Counted from the first letter of the stretch, positions 32,051 through 42,507 are shown. The stretch: 64,000 nucleotides of DNA from Actinomycetota bacterium (GCA_020438795.1 JAGQTY010000005.1:62001-126000); one strand, 5' to 3'. Notes: a model not told the origin generated them from the letters alone. Made by a program: numbers and translations.

Positions 32051-33730
32051 TCAATTGTTCAGCAGCATCCGGCGCAGCTGGTTGGCGAAGACGGAGATCT
32101 GCACCGAACCCCAGCCACTGGCCATGTCGTAGCCGACCTCCGCAGTGCAGCAGCCGACGTCGAAGAGATCGTTGTCGCCCTGAGTGACATCGAAGAACGA
32201 CCGGTCATAATTGTCGCCGGATGCGATCTGGTAGATCGCCGGGTTCAGCAGCCCCAGGTCCTGTTCCGGAGACTTCCTGCGGTAGGACTCCAGAATCAGC
32301 GCAAGGGCGCCGGCGAAACCCGGGGCGGTCGCCGATGTGCCGGCGACGTTCTGGAACTCGCAGGCACTGCCCCGGTTGCAGACTGCGATCGGCCCCACAT
32401 CGGATGGGTCGGCCACGAAGGCGACATCGGGAGTCTGCCGGGCCGTCTCACCCTCCAGCCCCTCCTGGTACCAGGGCTGCTCGATGAGCTGGCTCGGACC
32501 ACCGCCGCCTGCCAACTCCTGCTCGGGGGACTCGTTCCAGACCACCTCTTTCGGCTTCCTCGCGGTCGGATCGTCCAGCATGGTGCCGCCGACCGAGACA
32601 GCGTACGCCGATGACGACGGATACTGGGTACTCTGCTCCTGGTTCGGCGGATAGCAGCTCGACGATCCGGCGTCCCCTGCCGACGCCGTGAATGCCGTGC
32701 CGCTGGCGGCCAGTGACATCATGAGCCACTCCGACATCAACTGCTCGTTGGGAGTGATGTCCTTGCCGCAGAACGCCACTGAGGATGAGACGACGTCCAG
32801 ACGCGTGGACTCGTCGGTCTGGGCAGCCAGGACTGTCGTGAGCGGGAAGACCAAGGACGACTGGCCGTCGAATTGCACGATCTCGATGTGGGCAAGGCCC
32901 GGGGCCACAATGGCCAGGGAGGCCAGGTCCAGGGCGGTCTCGGAGTTCGAGGCCGGTAGCTGCTGCTCGGTCACGTTCGCACGCGTTACCCCTATTGGCG
33001 GGACCGTCGCGGAGGAGCACTTGTCGAAGAGCCGCTCCGCCTCTGCCGAGTAGTAGCCGATCTCCAGGATCCCGGCCCTGATCCCCTTACCGGTGACGCC
33101 CTTGGCGTCGAGCGGCCCAAGGCCGTACAACTTGCTGAGGATGTCCCGGACCTTCGGGCCTGTCCGGCTGAATTCGGGGCACTCCGGCGGCGGCCCAGAG
33201 GCAGTGGCGCTGGCTGAGGTCGGATCGGGCTCATATGTGGCCTGGCCGCCGTAGACCTGAGTGATGAATGGCGCGGCACCGGGACCACTGATACCGGTCT
33301 TGGGGGTGATGTAGCTGGAACCGTCGGAGTTGGTCTGCAGGTCGAAGGCGACGCCGAAGAACGCCTCGGCCTCGGCGACGCTGAAGGAACCGGAGATTAC
33401 TCCCCTGGTCGGGTCCACCGCACCGTTGAAGCCGGCCTCCTGCAGTGCGCTGAGTGCCGAGTCCGCCTGTTGCTCGGTGGCCCCGTACTGGTCTGCGATG
33501 TCCGGGAGCGCCAGGAACTGTCCGTGAGTGGCGTCGCCGGGCGTACTCAGGGACTGGACCGCCGCGGCGAGACCACTCTGATCGCGTTGCAGGCCGAACG
33601 CGAAGTAGACCTCCGCGTCCTTCGGCGCCGAGCCGTCGGTGGTGAAGGCGCCGCAGGCACTGAGCACGAGCGCGAACGCAGTACCGGCTATCAGCAACCG
33701 CAGCGCACGCATCGACCGGTTGAGGACCAC
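32051..33730 (-). CDS. Sedolisin (S53) protease lipoprotein
   Basis: 559 residues. A signal ending in lipobox LSAC (Cys about 26) implies anchorage outside the membrane. The propeptide (about 35-175) contains the S53 pro-domain pattern, and the catalytic domain (about 185-550) shows Glu and Asp of ETALD (about 264 and 268), the oxyanion Asp in SAGDAGSSSC (about 355), the nucleophile Ser in AGTSATAPG (about 465), and the calcium region FDVTQGDN...GYDMASGWG. S53 enzymes work in acid. GTG 33730 lies 6 nt after TAGCAT, supporting a leaderless start; an internal ATG (33712) is the alternative. Confidence 0.88.
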   Translation of the reverse strand: MVLNRSMRALRLLIAGTAFALVLSACGAFTTDGSAPKDAEVYFAFGLQRDQSGLAAAVQSLSTPGDATHGQFLALPDIADQYGATEQQADSALSALQEAGFNGAVDPTRGVISGSFSVAEAEAFFGVAFDLQTNSDGSSYITPKTGISGPGAAPFITQVYGGQATYEPDPTSASATASGPPPECPEFSRTGPKVRDILSKLYGLGPLDAKGVTGKGIRAGILEIGYYSAEAERLFDKCSSATVPPIGVTRANVTEQQLPASNSETALDLASLAIVAPGLAHIEIVQFDGQSSLVFPLTTVLAAQTDESTRLDVVSSSVAFCGKDITPNEQLMSEWLMMSLAASGTAFTASAGDAGSSSCYPPNQEQSTQYPSSSAYAVSVGGTMLDDPTARKPKEVVWNESPEQELAGGGGPSQLIEQPWYQEGLEGETARQTPDVAFVADPSDVGPIAVCNRGSACEFQNVAGTSATAPGFAGALALILESYRRKSPEQDLGLLNPAIYQIASGDNYDRSFFDVTQGDNDLFDVGCCTAEVGYDMASGWGSVQISVFANQLRRMLLNN

Positions 33731-33736
33731 AGAGGC

Positions 33737-33742
33737 ATGCTA
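33737..33742 (-). promoter_or_regulatory. -10 box of a leaderless promoter for the sedolisin
   Basis: TAGCAT on the minus strand ends 6 nt before GTG 33730. Confidence 0.5.
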
Positions 33743-33797
33743 TCGGCTGACCCGGGCACCCGCTCGCCGAGCGAACCGGCAGCAGTCGGCTCCGGAG

Positions 33798-36026
33798 CTA
33801 CTTGCGCACAGACTCCAGCAGCAGCCCTGCGACGTCGACCACTTCGACGTTCTCGGCCTCGCCCTCCTGCTGGCGTGTGGTGACTCCGTCATTCAGCATG
33901 ACCGAGCAGAAGGGACAGGCTACCGCGATCCGGCTGGCCCCGGTGCCGATAGCCTCATCGGCACGGTTCTGGTTGATGCGCGTGCCGAGTGTCTCCTCCA
34001 TCCACATGCGCGCGCCACCCGCTCCGCAGCAGAAGGACTTCTCCCCGGTCCGTTCCATCTCCACGAGCTTGGCGCCGGGCAGCGCCTCCACGAGTTCCCG
34101 GGGGGGCGTGTAGATCTTGTTGTGCCGGCCCAGGTAGCAGGGGTCGTGGTAGGTGACGACATCGTCGACAGGCGTCACCGGGGTGAGCCGCTTGTCCGCC
34201 AGCAGCGTGCCCAGCAGCTGGGAATGGTGCACCACCTCGTAGTCGCCGCCGAACTGCGGGTACTCCCGGCCCAGCGTGTTGAGGCAGTGTGGACAGGTCA
34301 CGACGATCTTGCGGGTACCGATCTCGTTGAGCATCTCGATGTTCTGGTAGGCCTGCATGAAGAACAACGGCTCGTTGCCAGCCCGGCGAGCCGGGTCACC
34401 CGTACAGGTCTCGCCCTCGCCGAGCACCATGTACTTGACCCCGGCGGTGTGCAGGAGTTCCGCGACGGCCTTGGTGGTCGCCTTGGCGCGGTCCTCGTAT
34501 GCGCCGGCACAGCCGACCCAGAACAGATACTCGACATCGTCGGGGATCTTCTCCTCGCCGTTCATCCCGAAGACCGGGACCTCGAAGTCGACCTCCTCGA
34601 TCCAGGCGTTGCGCACGTTGGCGTTCATGCCCCAGGGGTTGCCCTTGTTCTCCAGGTTCTTGAACAGGCTGTTCAGCTCGCTGGGGAACTCAGTCTGGAT
34701 CATCACCTGGTGGCGGCGCAGGTCGACGAAGTGGTCGATGTGCTCGATATCGACCGGGCACTGAGCCACGCAGGCGCCGCAGGTGGTACAGGACCACAAT
34801 GCATCCTCATCGATGACCGGGCCCTCCTTGGAGCGGTGCCCGGCGGCGTCGTAGCCATCGGTGGCGCGGCGTTCGTCGAACTCCCTCGAGCCCACCAGCG
34901 GCCGTTCGACCTCGTGCTGCACGGACTCGGGCATCGCCTCGAGCACCTTCTCGTCGACGTCGCCGAGCTCGGTGTTCTTGCCCTCGTTGGCGTCCTGCAC
35001 GCCAAGGACGTAGGGGGCCTTCTCGAAGGCGTGATCCCGCATGTCCATGATCATGAGCTTTGGGGACAGTGGCTTCTCAGTGTTCCACGCGGGGCACTGC
35101 GACTGGCAGCGGCCACACTCGGTACACGTGGCCATGTCGAGCAGGCCCTTCCAGGTGAAGTCCTCGATCCTGCCGCGACCGAAGGTATCGTCGTCCTGCG
35201 GATCCTCCAGATCGATCTTCCGTTCCCCGGTGTACATCGGCATGAGCGGTCCGAGCGCGTCGGGGCGACGCGAGGTGCCTACGTTGATGGGAGCGGTGAA
35301 GATGTGCAGGTGCTTGGAGTTGAGCACCAGGATCAGGAAGCCGAGGATCACGGCCACGTGCAGCCAGATGCCGACGGTCTCCAGCCAGGCATTGGCGGTG
35401 GGACCCAGCGGCTCCAGCAGCGCGCCGACCCACTGGGACAGATACGCACCACCGAGGCCGGCGGCATCCGCATCGCCGAGATACGGTTCGGCGTTGATCT
35501 TGGCGCCGCGATACAGCAGTAGTGTCCACAGCACGTTGATGATGAAGATCAGCACGAGCCAGGCACCGGAGGTGTGGGAGCCGAAGAACCGGGACCAGCG
35601 ACCCTCCTTCTGCGGGTTGTTGCTCGCCCGGATGATCATGAAGATGATCACGCCGATGAACACGAGCACGATGAACGCGTCCTGGAGGAAGCGCACCAAG
35701 TACCAGTCACCGATGAACGGGAAGTAGAAGCCATGGATCACGAGCTCGAAGAAGGCCTCCACCACCGTGAGGCCCAGAATGATGAAGCCGATGAACACGA
35801 AGACGTGCGCGATGCCCGGCAGCGACCACTTGAGCAGCTTCTTCTGGCCGAGCACCTCGGTGAGTTCGGCCTGCAACCGCAGGTCCTTGTCGTTGGTCCG
35901 GTCCACGATCGGCTGCCCTGACCGGATCAGCCGGTTCAGGAACAGGACGCGCTTGCCGGCGAAGAACACCGCGACCAGGACGATGAGGGCCCCCACGGTC
36001 GCTCGTAGGGCGATTGTTGGTTCCAT
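33798..36026 (-). CDS. EtfD-like membrane Fe-S oxidoreductase (heterodisulfide-reductase related)
   Basis: 742 residues. Residues 1-270 form about six transmembrane helices with a nitrate-reductase-gamma-like heme-b layout. Then two ferredoxin motifs CTECGRCQSQCP (about 320) and CTTCGACVAQCP (about 440), and two CCG domains with CPHCLNTLGREYP, FCCGAGGARMWMEE, CYLGRHNKIY and CPFCSVMLNDG. This matches mycobacterial Rv0338c/EtfD, which feeds electrons from ETF (and hence acyl-CoA dehydrogenases) to menaquinone. Start ATG 36026 has GGAGGAG upstream. A logical electron outlet for the dehydrogenases elsewhere in the window. Confidence 0.88.
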   Translation of the reverse strand: MEPTIALRATVGALIVLVAVFFAGKRVLFLNRLIRSGQPIVDRTNDKDLRLQAELTEVLGQKKLLKWSLPGIAHVFVFIGFIILGLTVVEAFFELVIHGFYFPFIGDWYLVRFLQDAFIVLVFIGVIIFMIIRASNNPQKEGRWSRFFGSHTSGAWLVLIFIINVLWTLLLYRGAKINAEPYLGDADAAGLGGAYLSQWVGALLEPLGPTANAWLETVGIWLHVAVILGFLILVLNSKHLHIFTAPINVGTSRRPDALGPLMPMYTGERKIDLEDPQDDDTFGRGRIEDFTWKGLLDMATCTECGRCQSQCPAWNTEKPLSPKLMIMDMRDHAFEKAPYVLGVQDANEGKNTELGDVDEKVLEAMPESVQHEVERPLVGSREFDERRATDGYDAAGHRSKEGPVIDEDALWSCTTCGACVAQCPVDIEHIDHFVDLRRHQVMIQTEFPSELNSLFKNLENKGNPWGMNANVRNAWIEEVDFEVPVFGMNGEEKIPDDVEYLFWVGCAGAYEDRAKATTKAVAELLHTAGVKYMVLGEGETCTGDPARRAGNEPLFFMQAYQNIEMLNEIGTRKIVVTCPHCLNTLGREYPQFGGDYEVVHHSQLLGTLLADKRLTPVTPVDDVVTYHDPCYLGRHNKIYTPPRELVEALPGAKLVEMERTGEKSFCCGAGGARMWMEETLGTRINQNRADEAIGTGASRIAVACPFCSVMLNDGVTTRQQEGEAENVEVVDVAGLLLESVRK

Positions 36027-36239
36027 GTCACTCCTCCACCGGGCCGGGAAACGGTCCTTTCTCAATCCTAGGAGACGGGCGCCGCAGCGTAGTCAGTCCC
36101 CTCCCCTAGGCTACTGCCGAGTAACTTAGAGCGAGCACGGGCAAGCGGTGTCTTTGCTCACAGGTCCAGTGGATCCGGCCGACTACGCCAGTTGTACGCT
36201 CAGCGAGCGTCCGCCGGAGGTCCCCTCAAGAATGGCCAC

Positions 36240-37868
36240 ATGCAGCTCACTCGTCACGGACGTCGCCGCAGCGTGGTGGCTGTCGCAGCCATTCTGAGTC
36301 TCATGGCCATAGCGCTTGCACTCCCCTCAACGTCTCCGGCGAGAGCGGACAGCAGAACCTTCGACACCCCGGGCGCCGCCGTGGACTTCACCGTTCCGGT
36401 TGGAGTCAGCAGTATCGAGGTGCTGGCGATTGGTGGTGGCGGTGGCGCTGGATACCAGTCCACCGGTGGAGGCGGTGCCGCCGTGACAGCAACGATCGAT
36501 GTCGAGGCGGGTGACGTCCTCTCCATCGAGGTTGGTGGTGGCGGCCTGGGCGGTGCGATTGCCGAATACGCCGGCGCCGGCGGCGGCGCCAGCACGGTGA
36601 ACGCGGGGGCCCCGGACCAGATCATCGCTGGTGGTGGTGGCGGCGGCGGAGAGGACGGCATAGGCGGTAACCTTCCCAACGGTGGCACGGGTGCCTCAGC
36701 CAACACGGCTGCCGGCGGCAACGGCGGCACACTCGCAGGCGGTACCGGGGGTGAGGGCAACGGACTCGGCGGTGCTGGCGGGGCGGCCGCGGCCAGCGGA
36801 GGTGACGGCGATGGCGGGGCCGGAGGCAATGGTGGCGACGGTTCGCCGGGAGGATCGGGCAGCGGTGGCGGCGCTGGCGGTGACGGCGTCGCTGACGTGA
36901 AGAAGGGTGGTGGCGGTGGCGGGGGCTACGGCGGTGGTGGCGGCGGCGGAACACTGGATAGCAACACCGCCGGCGGCGGCGGCGCGGGCGGCAGCACGGG
37001 GCCTGACGGAACCTCGTTTGCGCCTGCTAACAACGGTGGCACAGTTCTTGCCCCAGACGGCTCGAACGGTCACGTCGAGCTCACGTATACCGTCCTGCCT
37101 ACCTACACCCTTAGCTACGACGGCAACAACAACACTGGTGGCAGCACGCCAGCCGGCCAGACCGCCATCGACGGGGACACCATCACGCTGGCCAACAACA
37201 GCGGCAACCTGAGCCGGACCGGCTACACGTTCACAGGCTGGAACACCGCCGCTGACGGCAACGGCACCCACTACGACACCGGGGCCAGCTACACGATCAA
37301 CGCGGACACAGCCCTCTACGCCCAGTGGGTGGCCAATGCGACTCCCGCGCCCACCACGGCAAGTCCCGCTCCCACCACCGCAAGCCCCGCGCCACCCACC
37401 GCAAGCCCCGTGCCACCCACCGCAAGTCCCGTGCCCACCACGGCCAGCCCCGCGCCACCCACACCCACACCCACACCCACACCCACCACCAACCTCGTGA
37501 TCAAGGATTCCGAACCGGCCAGCCAACGGCTTGTGCCACAGGAACGTACCCGTGTCGTGAAGGCGGTCGCGGCGGCAGGCGGGCTTGGGACTGCCTCGCA
37601 GTCCCAGCTCATCAAACGGGTGCGGACACAATGCTTCCTCCGCGGCAAGCAGCTGCGAGGAGCAGCGAAGGCGCTCAACTGCGTGGTGAAGACGAAGACA
37701 ACGGGCAGCAAGGCAGTGGTCAAGGTGACGCCGCAGTGCAGCGTCGGCCTGCGAATCCGCACCACGATCGTGGCCAAGGCCCCCGGAGCGCAGCGAGCCG
37801 TGTGGAAGCGCAGCTGGGGCGTCAAGAACGACCCCAGGCTCCCATGCGCCCTCCACGGCAACGGCTGA
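36240..37868 (+). CDS. Secreted glycine-rich protein with InlB-type repeat and basic C-terminal domain
   Basis: 542 residues. A basic signal sequence ends near SPARA (about 37). Residues 45-285 are a Gly-rich domain (GGGGGAGY, GGGGGGYGGGGGGG), of the putative glycine-rich secreted family, opening with FDTPGAAVDFTVPVGVSSIEVLAIGGGGG. Residues 290-365 form an InlB/Listeria-Bacteroides repeat (YTLSYDGNNNTGG...GYTFTGWNTAADGNGTHYD...ALYAQWV). A Pro/Thr/Ala linker (370-420) of 7-residue repeats precedes a C-terminal basic module with four Cys (CFLRGKQL, NCVVK, QCSVG, PCALHG). Start ATG 36240 lacks an ideal Shine-Dalgarno. Probably surface-associated; no sortase motif or anchor is seen. Confidence 0.8.
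   Translation: MQLTRHGRRRSVVAVAAILSLMAIALALPSTSPARADSRTFDTPGAAVDFTVPVGVSSIEVLAIGGGGGAGYQSTGGGGAAVTATIDVEAGDVLSIEVGGGGLGGAIAEYAGAGGGASTVNAGAPDQIIAGGGGGGGEDGIGGNLPNGGTGASANTAAGGNGGTLAGGTGGEGNGLGGAGGAAAASGGDGDGGAGGNGGDGSPGGSGSGGGAGGDGVADVKKGGGGGGGYGGGGGGGTLDSNTAGGGGAGGSTGPDGTSFAPANNGGTVLAPDGSNGHVELTYTVLPTYTLSYDGNNNTGGSTPAGQTAIDGDTITLANNSGNLSRTGYTFTGWNTAADGNGTHYDTGASYTINADTALYAQWVANATPAPTTASPAPTTASPAPPTASPVPPTASPVPTTASPAPPTPTPTPTPTTNLVIKDSEPASQRLVPQERTRVVKAVAAAGGLGTASQSQLIKRVRTQCFLRGKQLRGAAKALNCVVKTKTTGSKAVVKVTPQCSVGLRIRTTIVAKAPGAQRAVWKRSWGVKNDPRLPCALHGNG
37344..37490 (+). repeat. Tandem 21-bp repeat coding for a Pro/Thr/Ala linker
   Basis: About six imperfect 21-bp units encode PAPTTAS-like heptads and end in a run of CCACAC hexamers (PTPTPT). 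Such repeats change length by slippage and set the spacer between the InlB repeat and the C-terminal domain. Confidence 0.75.
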
Positions 37869-38012
37869 GCGGAGACCCCTCCCTCGCGCACGTCGGCTGC
37901 CGGCGCTGGTCCAGGCAGACAACTGCGGCGTAAGGGTAGGCACCGGGTCGGCGGCCGAATGGGAGCACGGCCCGGCGCGCGATTGCTGTGGTTCCGGCTG
38001 TTCGACGTTCGA

Positions 38013-39725
38013 TTACAGCACGTAGACGCTGTAGCGCTTGTCCCCGTAGACACGTCCCGGCAGGGAGACCTCGGTGCCGGGCAGCGCCAGATCATCGCGT
38101 TTGCCGGCGCGAGCATGCAGCGAATCATGCACGACCGCGCAGTAGCCCGCCTCCTTGAGTGCGGCCAGCTGCTCGGGTCCCACGGATTCGGGCAGCCGCC
38201 CGATCGCGTCATCGGTGTCCGGGCCGCGATAGCCGTAGCTCCACTGGTAGTCGGGAGCGAAGAGGTAGAAGTAGGCATCGGATCGTGGGTCGGTCATGCG
38301 GAGTAGTTCGCCGGTGAGCCCCACCATGGGCAGCTGGGCCACGGGGCAAGGGGTGGTGCTGGCTCTCAGGGCGTTGATGGCCCCGGCCTGCGGGAACATG
38401 GCAAGCGGCTGCGGTCGGCCCACAATCACAGCACTCAGGTCCAGCAGAGTGAACCCGAGCATGCCGGCTCCGACCGCCACGGCCACCGGCATCGTCCACC
38501 TTCCCGAGCGCCGGCTCAGCACCAGCAGCAGCCAGGCCAGCCCGAGGATTCCCAGGATCAGGAAGACCCGTGACCACGTGCGGAACGGTGAGCCGGAGTT
38601 GAGGAACACGGCGATCCCCGCCTGCACATTGCCCAGGCCCCCGAGCAGATACACCAGGAGCGTGGCCAGGGACAGTCCCGCCAGCCAGGACACCATCCTT
38701 GACCGACGGGTCCCGGCCACCACGATGATGATCGCGACCACAGTGACGGCAGCCGCCACCCCCAGGACCAGACCGGTATTGATCCACTCGGCACTGGCGC
38801 CGTCTTTCACACTGAGCAGTCGATCGGACCGGCCGCTGAAGAACTGTGATGAGACGAAGATGTCACTGAGCCGGCCACCGAAGGCATTGCTGTCCCAGCC
38901 CTGCCGGTCCAGTGGAGCGGTGGCCACGACTGCGATCCTGCCGATGAGAGCCTGCACCGCCAGTGCCAGCGTTAGGGGACCGAGGGTACCGAGCCAGGCG
39001 CGCAGCCGGTCGCGCTGGACCAGCGCCGGCAGACCCGCCACCCCGATGATGAAAGCGGCCACGGCGATCCACCACATCGGGGCAGCCAGGCAGAGGATCG
39101 CCAGTGCGGCCACCGCGGTCCAGTACCGGCGCCCCGTCCAGCGGTCGAGCCGCAGCAGGAACCCGAAGGCCAGCGGGACGATGCCGAACCACACAAGGTT
39201 GATGTGCCCGAGGTGGGTGTAGATGTATGGGGTCAGCCCGACGCAGGCAGCGGCCACGACGCTGAGCCAGGGCAGCCGGTTGCCGATGACACCACGGAAG
39301 AAGAAGAGCGATCCCGCGGCGTTGGCCGCACCAGCGAGCGCGACGAACAACCAGAGGCTTCCGGCCACACCGATGCCGAGCACACCCACCGTGAACCAGG
39401 CAAAGAACGCGCCACCCACGCCATATGCGGGCCAGCTCCACGGGCTGAAGCCGTCGGGGTAGGCCAGATGCGTGTTCACCCCGAAGGGGCCTGCCTCGCC
39501 GAAACCGGCGAACGACAGCTGCATCCATGCGAGATCGTTCGGGTCGCTGCCGAAGAAGACTCCCGAGAGGTCGGCGTTCCAGGGCTGATAGATCCACACC
39601 GCAGCGACCAGCGCCGGCAGGGCCGCCACCACGTAGAGCAGCCAGGGGCGGGCGACGCGCTCGCGCAGGTCGATCGTCTGCTCGGACTGCTCATTGGCCG
39701 TGTCAGCGACGGGCGTGATGGTCAC
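38013..39725 (-). CDS. Polytopic membrane protein of GT-C glycosyltransferase type
   Basis: 570 residues with about 11 transmembrane segments; the first is at about 27-47 and the last before residue 440. The first extracytoplasmic loop contains GSDPNDLAWMQL and HLAYPDGFSPW. This recalls the GT-C family, in which loop-1 acidic residues bind the lipid-linked sugar donor, but family is not proven. The C-terminal 130 residues form a soluble extracytoplasmic domain. GTG 39725 lies 6 nt after a TACCCT box. Divergent gene partners do not clarify the glycan. Confidence 0.65.
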   Translation of the reverse strand: MTITPVADTANEQSEQTIDLRERVARPWLLYVVAALPALVAAVWIYQPWNADLSGVFFGSDPNDLAWMQLSFAGFGEAGPFGVNTHLAYPDGFSPWSWPAYGVGGAFFAWFTVGVLGIGVAGSLWLFVALAGAANAAGSLFFFRGVIGNRLPWLSVVAAACVGLTPYIYTHLGHINLVWFGIVPLAFGFLLRLDRWTGRRYWTAVAALAILCLAAPMWWIAVAAFIIGVAGLPALVQRDRLRAWLGTLGPLTLALAVQALIGRIAVVATAPLDRQGWDSNAFGGRLSDIFVSSQFFSGRSDRLLSVKDGASAEWINTGLVLGVAAAVTVVAIIIVVAGTRRSRMVSWLAGLSLATLLVYLLGGLGNVQAGIAVFLNSGSPFRTWSRVFLILGILGLAWLLLVLSRRSGRWTMPVAVAVGAGMLGFTLLDLSAVIVGRPQPLAMFPQAGAINALRASTTPCPVAQLPMVGLTGELLRMTDPRSDAYFYLFAPDYQWSYGYRGPDTDDAIGRLPESVGPEQLAALKEAGYCAVVHDSLHARAGKRDDLALPGTEVSLPGRVYGDKRYSVYVL

Positions 39726-39731
39726 TGCAAG

Positions 39732-39737
39732 AGGGTA
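39732..39737 (-). promoter_or_regulatory. -10 box of a leaderless promoter for the GT-C-like protein
   Basis: TACCCT on the minus strand ends 6 nt before GTG 39725. Confidence 0.45.
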
Positions 39738-39872
39738 ACAACGAGTGACCGGGCTGCGGGCACTGCTCCCGCCTAATACGTCTGGCGCCGGTCACTCAGG
39801 GCCGGCCAAGCCGACGGCGGGATCGGAGCCCCGTCAAGGCACAGCAGTCGCGGGACCCGTACCAGCCACCGA

Positions 39873-42455
39873 TCAGTCGGAGGTGACCGACAACCCACCG
39901 TCCTCGACGTTGACATCGACATGCACCGTGTCGCCGTCGAGCACCTCGCCGGACAGGATCTCCCTGGCCAGGCTGTCGCCCACCGCCGACTGGACCAGTC
40001 GCCGCAGCGGACGCGCGCCGTATGCCGGATCGAAGCCATTCAGCGCGAGCCAGTCCTTCGCCGCCTGCGTCACGTCGAGCGTCAGCCGTCTGTCCGAGAG
40101 TCGCTTCTGCAGTGCCTCGAGCTGCAGGTCGACGATCTCGGTGAGTTCCTCGCTGTTCAGGGGCAGGAACATCACAGTCTCATCGAGCCGGTTCAGGAAC
40201 TCCGGTTTGAAGGCCGACCGGACCACCTCCATGACTTCGGCCTCACGCTGTTCGAAGGGACGATCGGTCTCCACCAGGAACTGCGACCCGAGGTTCGAGG
40301 TGAGGATCAGGATGGTGTTGCGGAAGTCGACCGTACGTCCCTGACCATCGGTCAGGCGGCCGTCGTCGAGCACCTGGAGCAGGATGTCGAAGACATCGGG
40401 GTTGGCCTTCTCCACCTCATCGAACAGGATCACCGAATAGGGGCGCCGCCGCACGGCCTCGGTCAGCTGACCACCCTCCTCGTGACCGACATACCCGGGG
40501 GGAGCCCCGACCAGTCGCGCCACGGAGTGCTTCTCTCCGTACTCACTCATGTCGATACGGGTCAGGGCTCGCTCATCGTCGAAGAGGAACTCGGCCAGCG
40601 CTTTGGCGAGTTCGGTCTTGCCGACGCCGGTCGGACCGAGGAACAGGAACGAGCCGGTCGGGCGATCGGGGTCGGAGATTCCCGCCCGTGAGCGCCGCAC
40701 GGCGTCGGACACCGCACGGACAGCGGCCTTCTGGCCGATGACGCGCTTGCCGAGCTCCTCCTCCATCCGCAGCAGCTTCTCGGTCTCGCCCTCCATGAGC
40801 CGCCCGGCGGGGATGCCCGTCCAGGCCGCCACGACCTGGGCGATGTCATTGGCCTCCACGCCCTCGGCGACCATGGTCTCGGCCTGCCGGTCGGTGTTGG
40901 CGGCGATGGCATCGTTCAGGTTCTGCTCCAGCGCCGGAATCTCGCCGTAGACGATCCTCGAGGCCTGTTCGAAGTCACCGTCACGCTCGGCCCGCTCGGC
41001 CACCGAGCGCAGTTCGTCGATCCGGATCTTCAGCTCGCCGATCAGATCCAGCCCCTGCTTCTCCTGGTCCCAGCGGGCCTGCAGGCCACGAAGCCGCTCC
41101 TCCTTGTCGGCGAGGTCGACGCGCAGCTTCTCCAGACGGTCCTGGCTCGCCTCATCCTTCTCGCCGCTGAGCGCCAGTTCCTCCATCTTGAGCCGGTCCA
41201 CCTGTCGCTGCAGCTCGTCGATCTCGACCGGGGAGGAGTCGATCTCCATCCGCAGTCGCGAGGCGGCCTCATCGACCAGGTCGATCGCCTTGTCGGGCAG
41301 GAACCGCGAGGTGATGTACCGGTTGGACAGCGTCGCAGCGGCCACCAGTGCCTGATCCGCGATGGAGACCTTGTGATGGGCCTCGTACTTCTCCTTGATC
41401 CCCCGCAGGATCTGGATCGTGTCCTCGACGGACGGCTCGGCCACGAGCACCTGCTGGAACCGCCGTTCCAGCGCCGGATCCTTCTCGATGTTCTCGCGGT
41501 ACTCGTCCAGCGTCGTGGCCCCGACCATGCGCAGTTCACCTCGCGCCAGCATCGGCTTGAGCATGTTGCCCGCGTCCATGGAGCTGTCGCCGGACGAGCC
41601 CGCACCCACAACAGTGTGGAGTTCGTCGATGAACGTGATGACCTGGCCGTCGGACTCCTTGATCTCCTCGAGCACCGCCTTGAGCCGCTCCTCGAACTCG
41701 CCGCGGTACTTGGCTCCGGCCACCATGGCACCGAGATCGAGGGCGATGAGCCGCTTGCCGGTCAACGAGTCGGGTACGTCGCCTGCGACGATCCGCTGCG
41801 CAAGCCCCTCCACGACAGCGGTCTTGCCGACACCGGGGTCGCCGATCAGCACCGGGTTGTTCTTCGTACGCCGTGACAGCACCTGGATCACCCGGCGGAT
41901 CTCGGAGTCACGCCCGATCACCGGATCGATCTTGCCCTCCCGGGCCAGCGCGGTCAGGTCCTCGCCGTACTTCTCCAGGGCTTGGAAGGTACCCTCGGGA
42001 TCCGCCGAGCGGACCCTGGAGGAGCCCATCACGTTGGTGAGCGCGTCCAGCAGCGCTGCCGGCGTGGCACCACGGGAGTCCAGCAGCGGCGCTGTGGGCT
42101 CGATCTGGGCGAGCCCGACCAGGATGTGCTCGGTGGAGACGAACTCGTCGCCGCGGTCCTTGGCGAGGTTCTCGGCCGCCTGCAGCACCTGCAGCGAGGA
42201 CTGGCTGAGCTGCGGCGCCGAGACACTCGACCCGGTCGCGCTCGGGATCGCCTGCAACTGCTGCTGCACAGCAGCAGCCAGATCGGCCCGGTCGACGCCC
42301 ACCGCGTTCAGCAGCGCCCCTGCGATCCCTTCGCCCTGATCGAGCAGTGCCGCCAGGATGTGGACCGGTTCCACGTGCGCGTTCCCGGCACCGGCCGCCA
42401 TCCTCACGGCCGCGCTGAGCGCCTCCTGGCTCTTGGTTGTGAAGTTCAGATCCAT
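39873..42455 (-). CDS. clpB: ClpB protein disaggregase
   Basis: 860 residues, full-length Hsp100. An N-domain (about 1-145), NBD1 with [14 protein letters not shown] and [10 protein letters not shown], a coiled-coil middle domain (about 400-520) that binds DnaK, NBD2 with [15 protein letters not shown] and [13 protein letters not shown], and a C-terminal small domain ([11 protein letters not shown]). Hydrolyses ATP to pull proteins out of aggregates together with DnaK-DnaJ-GrpE. It starts 52 bp after hspR with AAGGGA upstream, so it belongs to the dnaK operon here. No separate HAIR lies in the gap. Confidence 0.97.
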   Translation of the reverse strand: MDLNFTTKSQEALSAAVRMAAGAGNAHVEPVHILAALLDQGEGIAGALLNAVGVDRADLAAAVQQQLQAIPSATGSSVSAPQLSQSSLQVLQAAENLAKDRGDEFVSTEHILVGLAQIEPTAPLLDSRGATPAALLDALTNVMGSSRVRSADPEGTFQALEKYGEDLTALAREGKIDPVIGRDSEIRRVIQVLSRRTKNNPVLIGDPGVGKTAVVEGLAQRIVAGDVPDSLTGKRLIALDLGAMVAGAKYRGEFEERLKAVLEEIKESDGQVITFIDELHTVVGAGSSGDSSMDAGNMLKPMLARGELRMVGATTLDEYRENIEKDPALERRFQQVLVAEPSVEDTIQILRGIKEKYEAHHKVSIADQALVAAATLSNRYITSRFLPDKAIDLVDEAASRLRMEIDSSPVEIDELQRQVDRLKMEELALSGEKDEASQDRLEKLRVDLADKEERLRGLQARWDQEKQGLDLIGELKIRIDELRSVAERAERDGDFEQASRIVYGEIPALEQNLNDAIAANTDRQAETMVAEGVEANDIAQVVAAWTGIPAGRLMEGETEKLLRMEEELGKRVIGQKAAVRAVSDAVRRSRAGISDPDRPTGSFLFLGPTGVGKTELAKALAEFLFDDERALTRIDMSEYGEKHSVARLVGAPPGYVGHEEGGQLTEAVRRRPYSVILFDEVEKANPDVFDILLQVLDDGRLTDGQGRTVDFRNTILILTSNLGSQFLVETDRPFEQREAEVMEVVRSAFKPEFLNRLDETVMFLPLNSEELTEIVDLQLEALQKRLSDRRLTLDVTQAAKDWLALNGFDPAYGARPLRRLVQSAVGDSLAREILSGEVLDGDTVHVDVNVEDGGLSVTSD

Positions 42456-42507
42456 CTGTGATCCCTTTCGAAGTGTTCATGACACGAAGCTGTTGCGGCG
42501 CCCGCCA

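Noticed and set aside
42456-42507. A second HAIR site in front of clpB
   Set aside because: The gap contains no CTTGAGT/ACTCAAG pair, so clpB seems to depend on the dnaK promoter.
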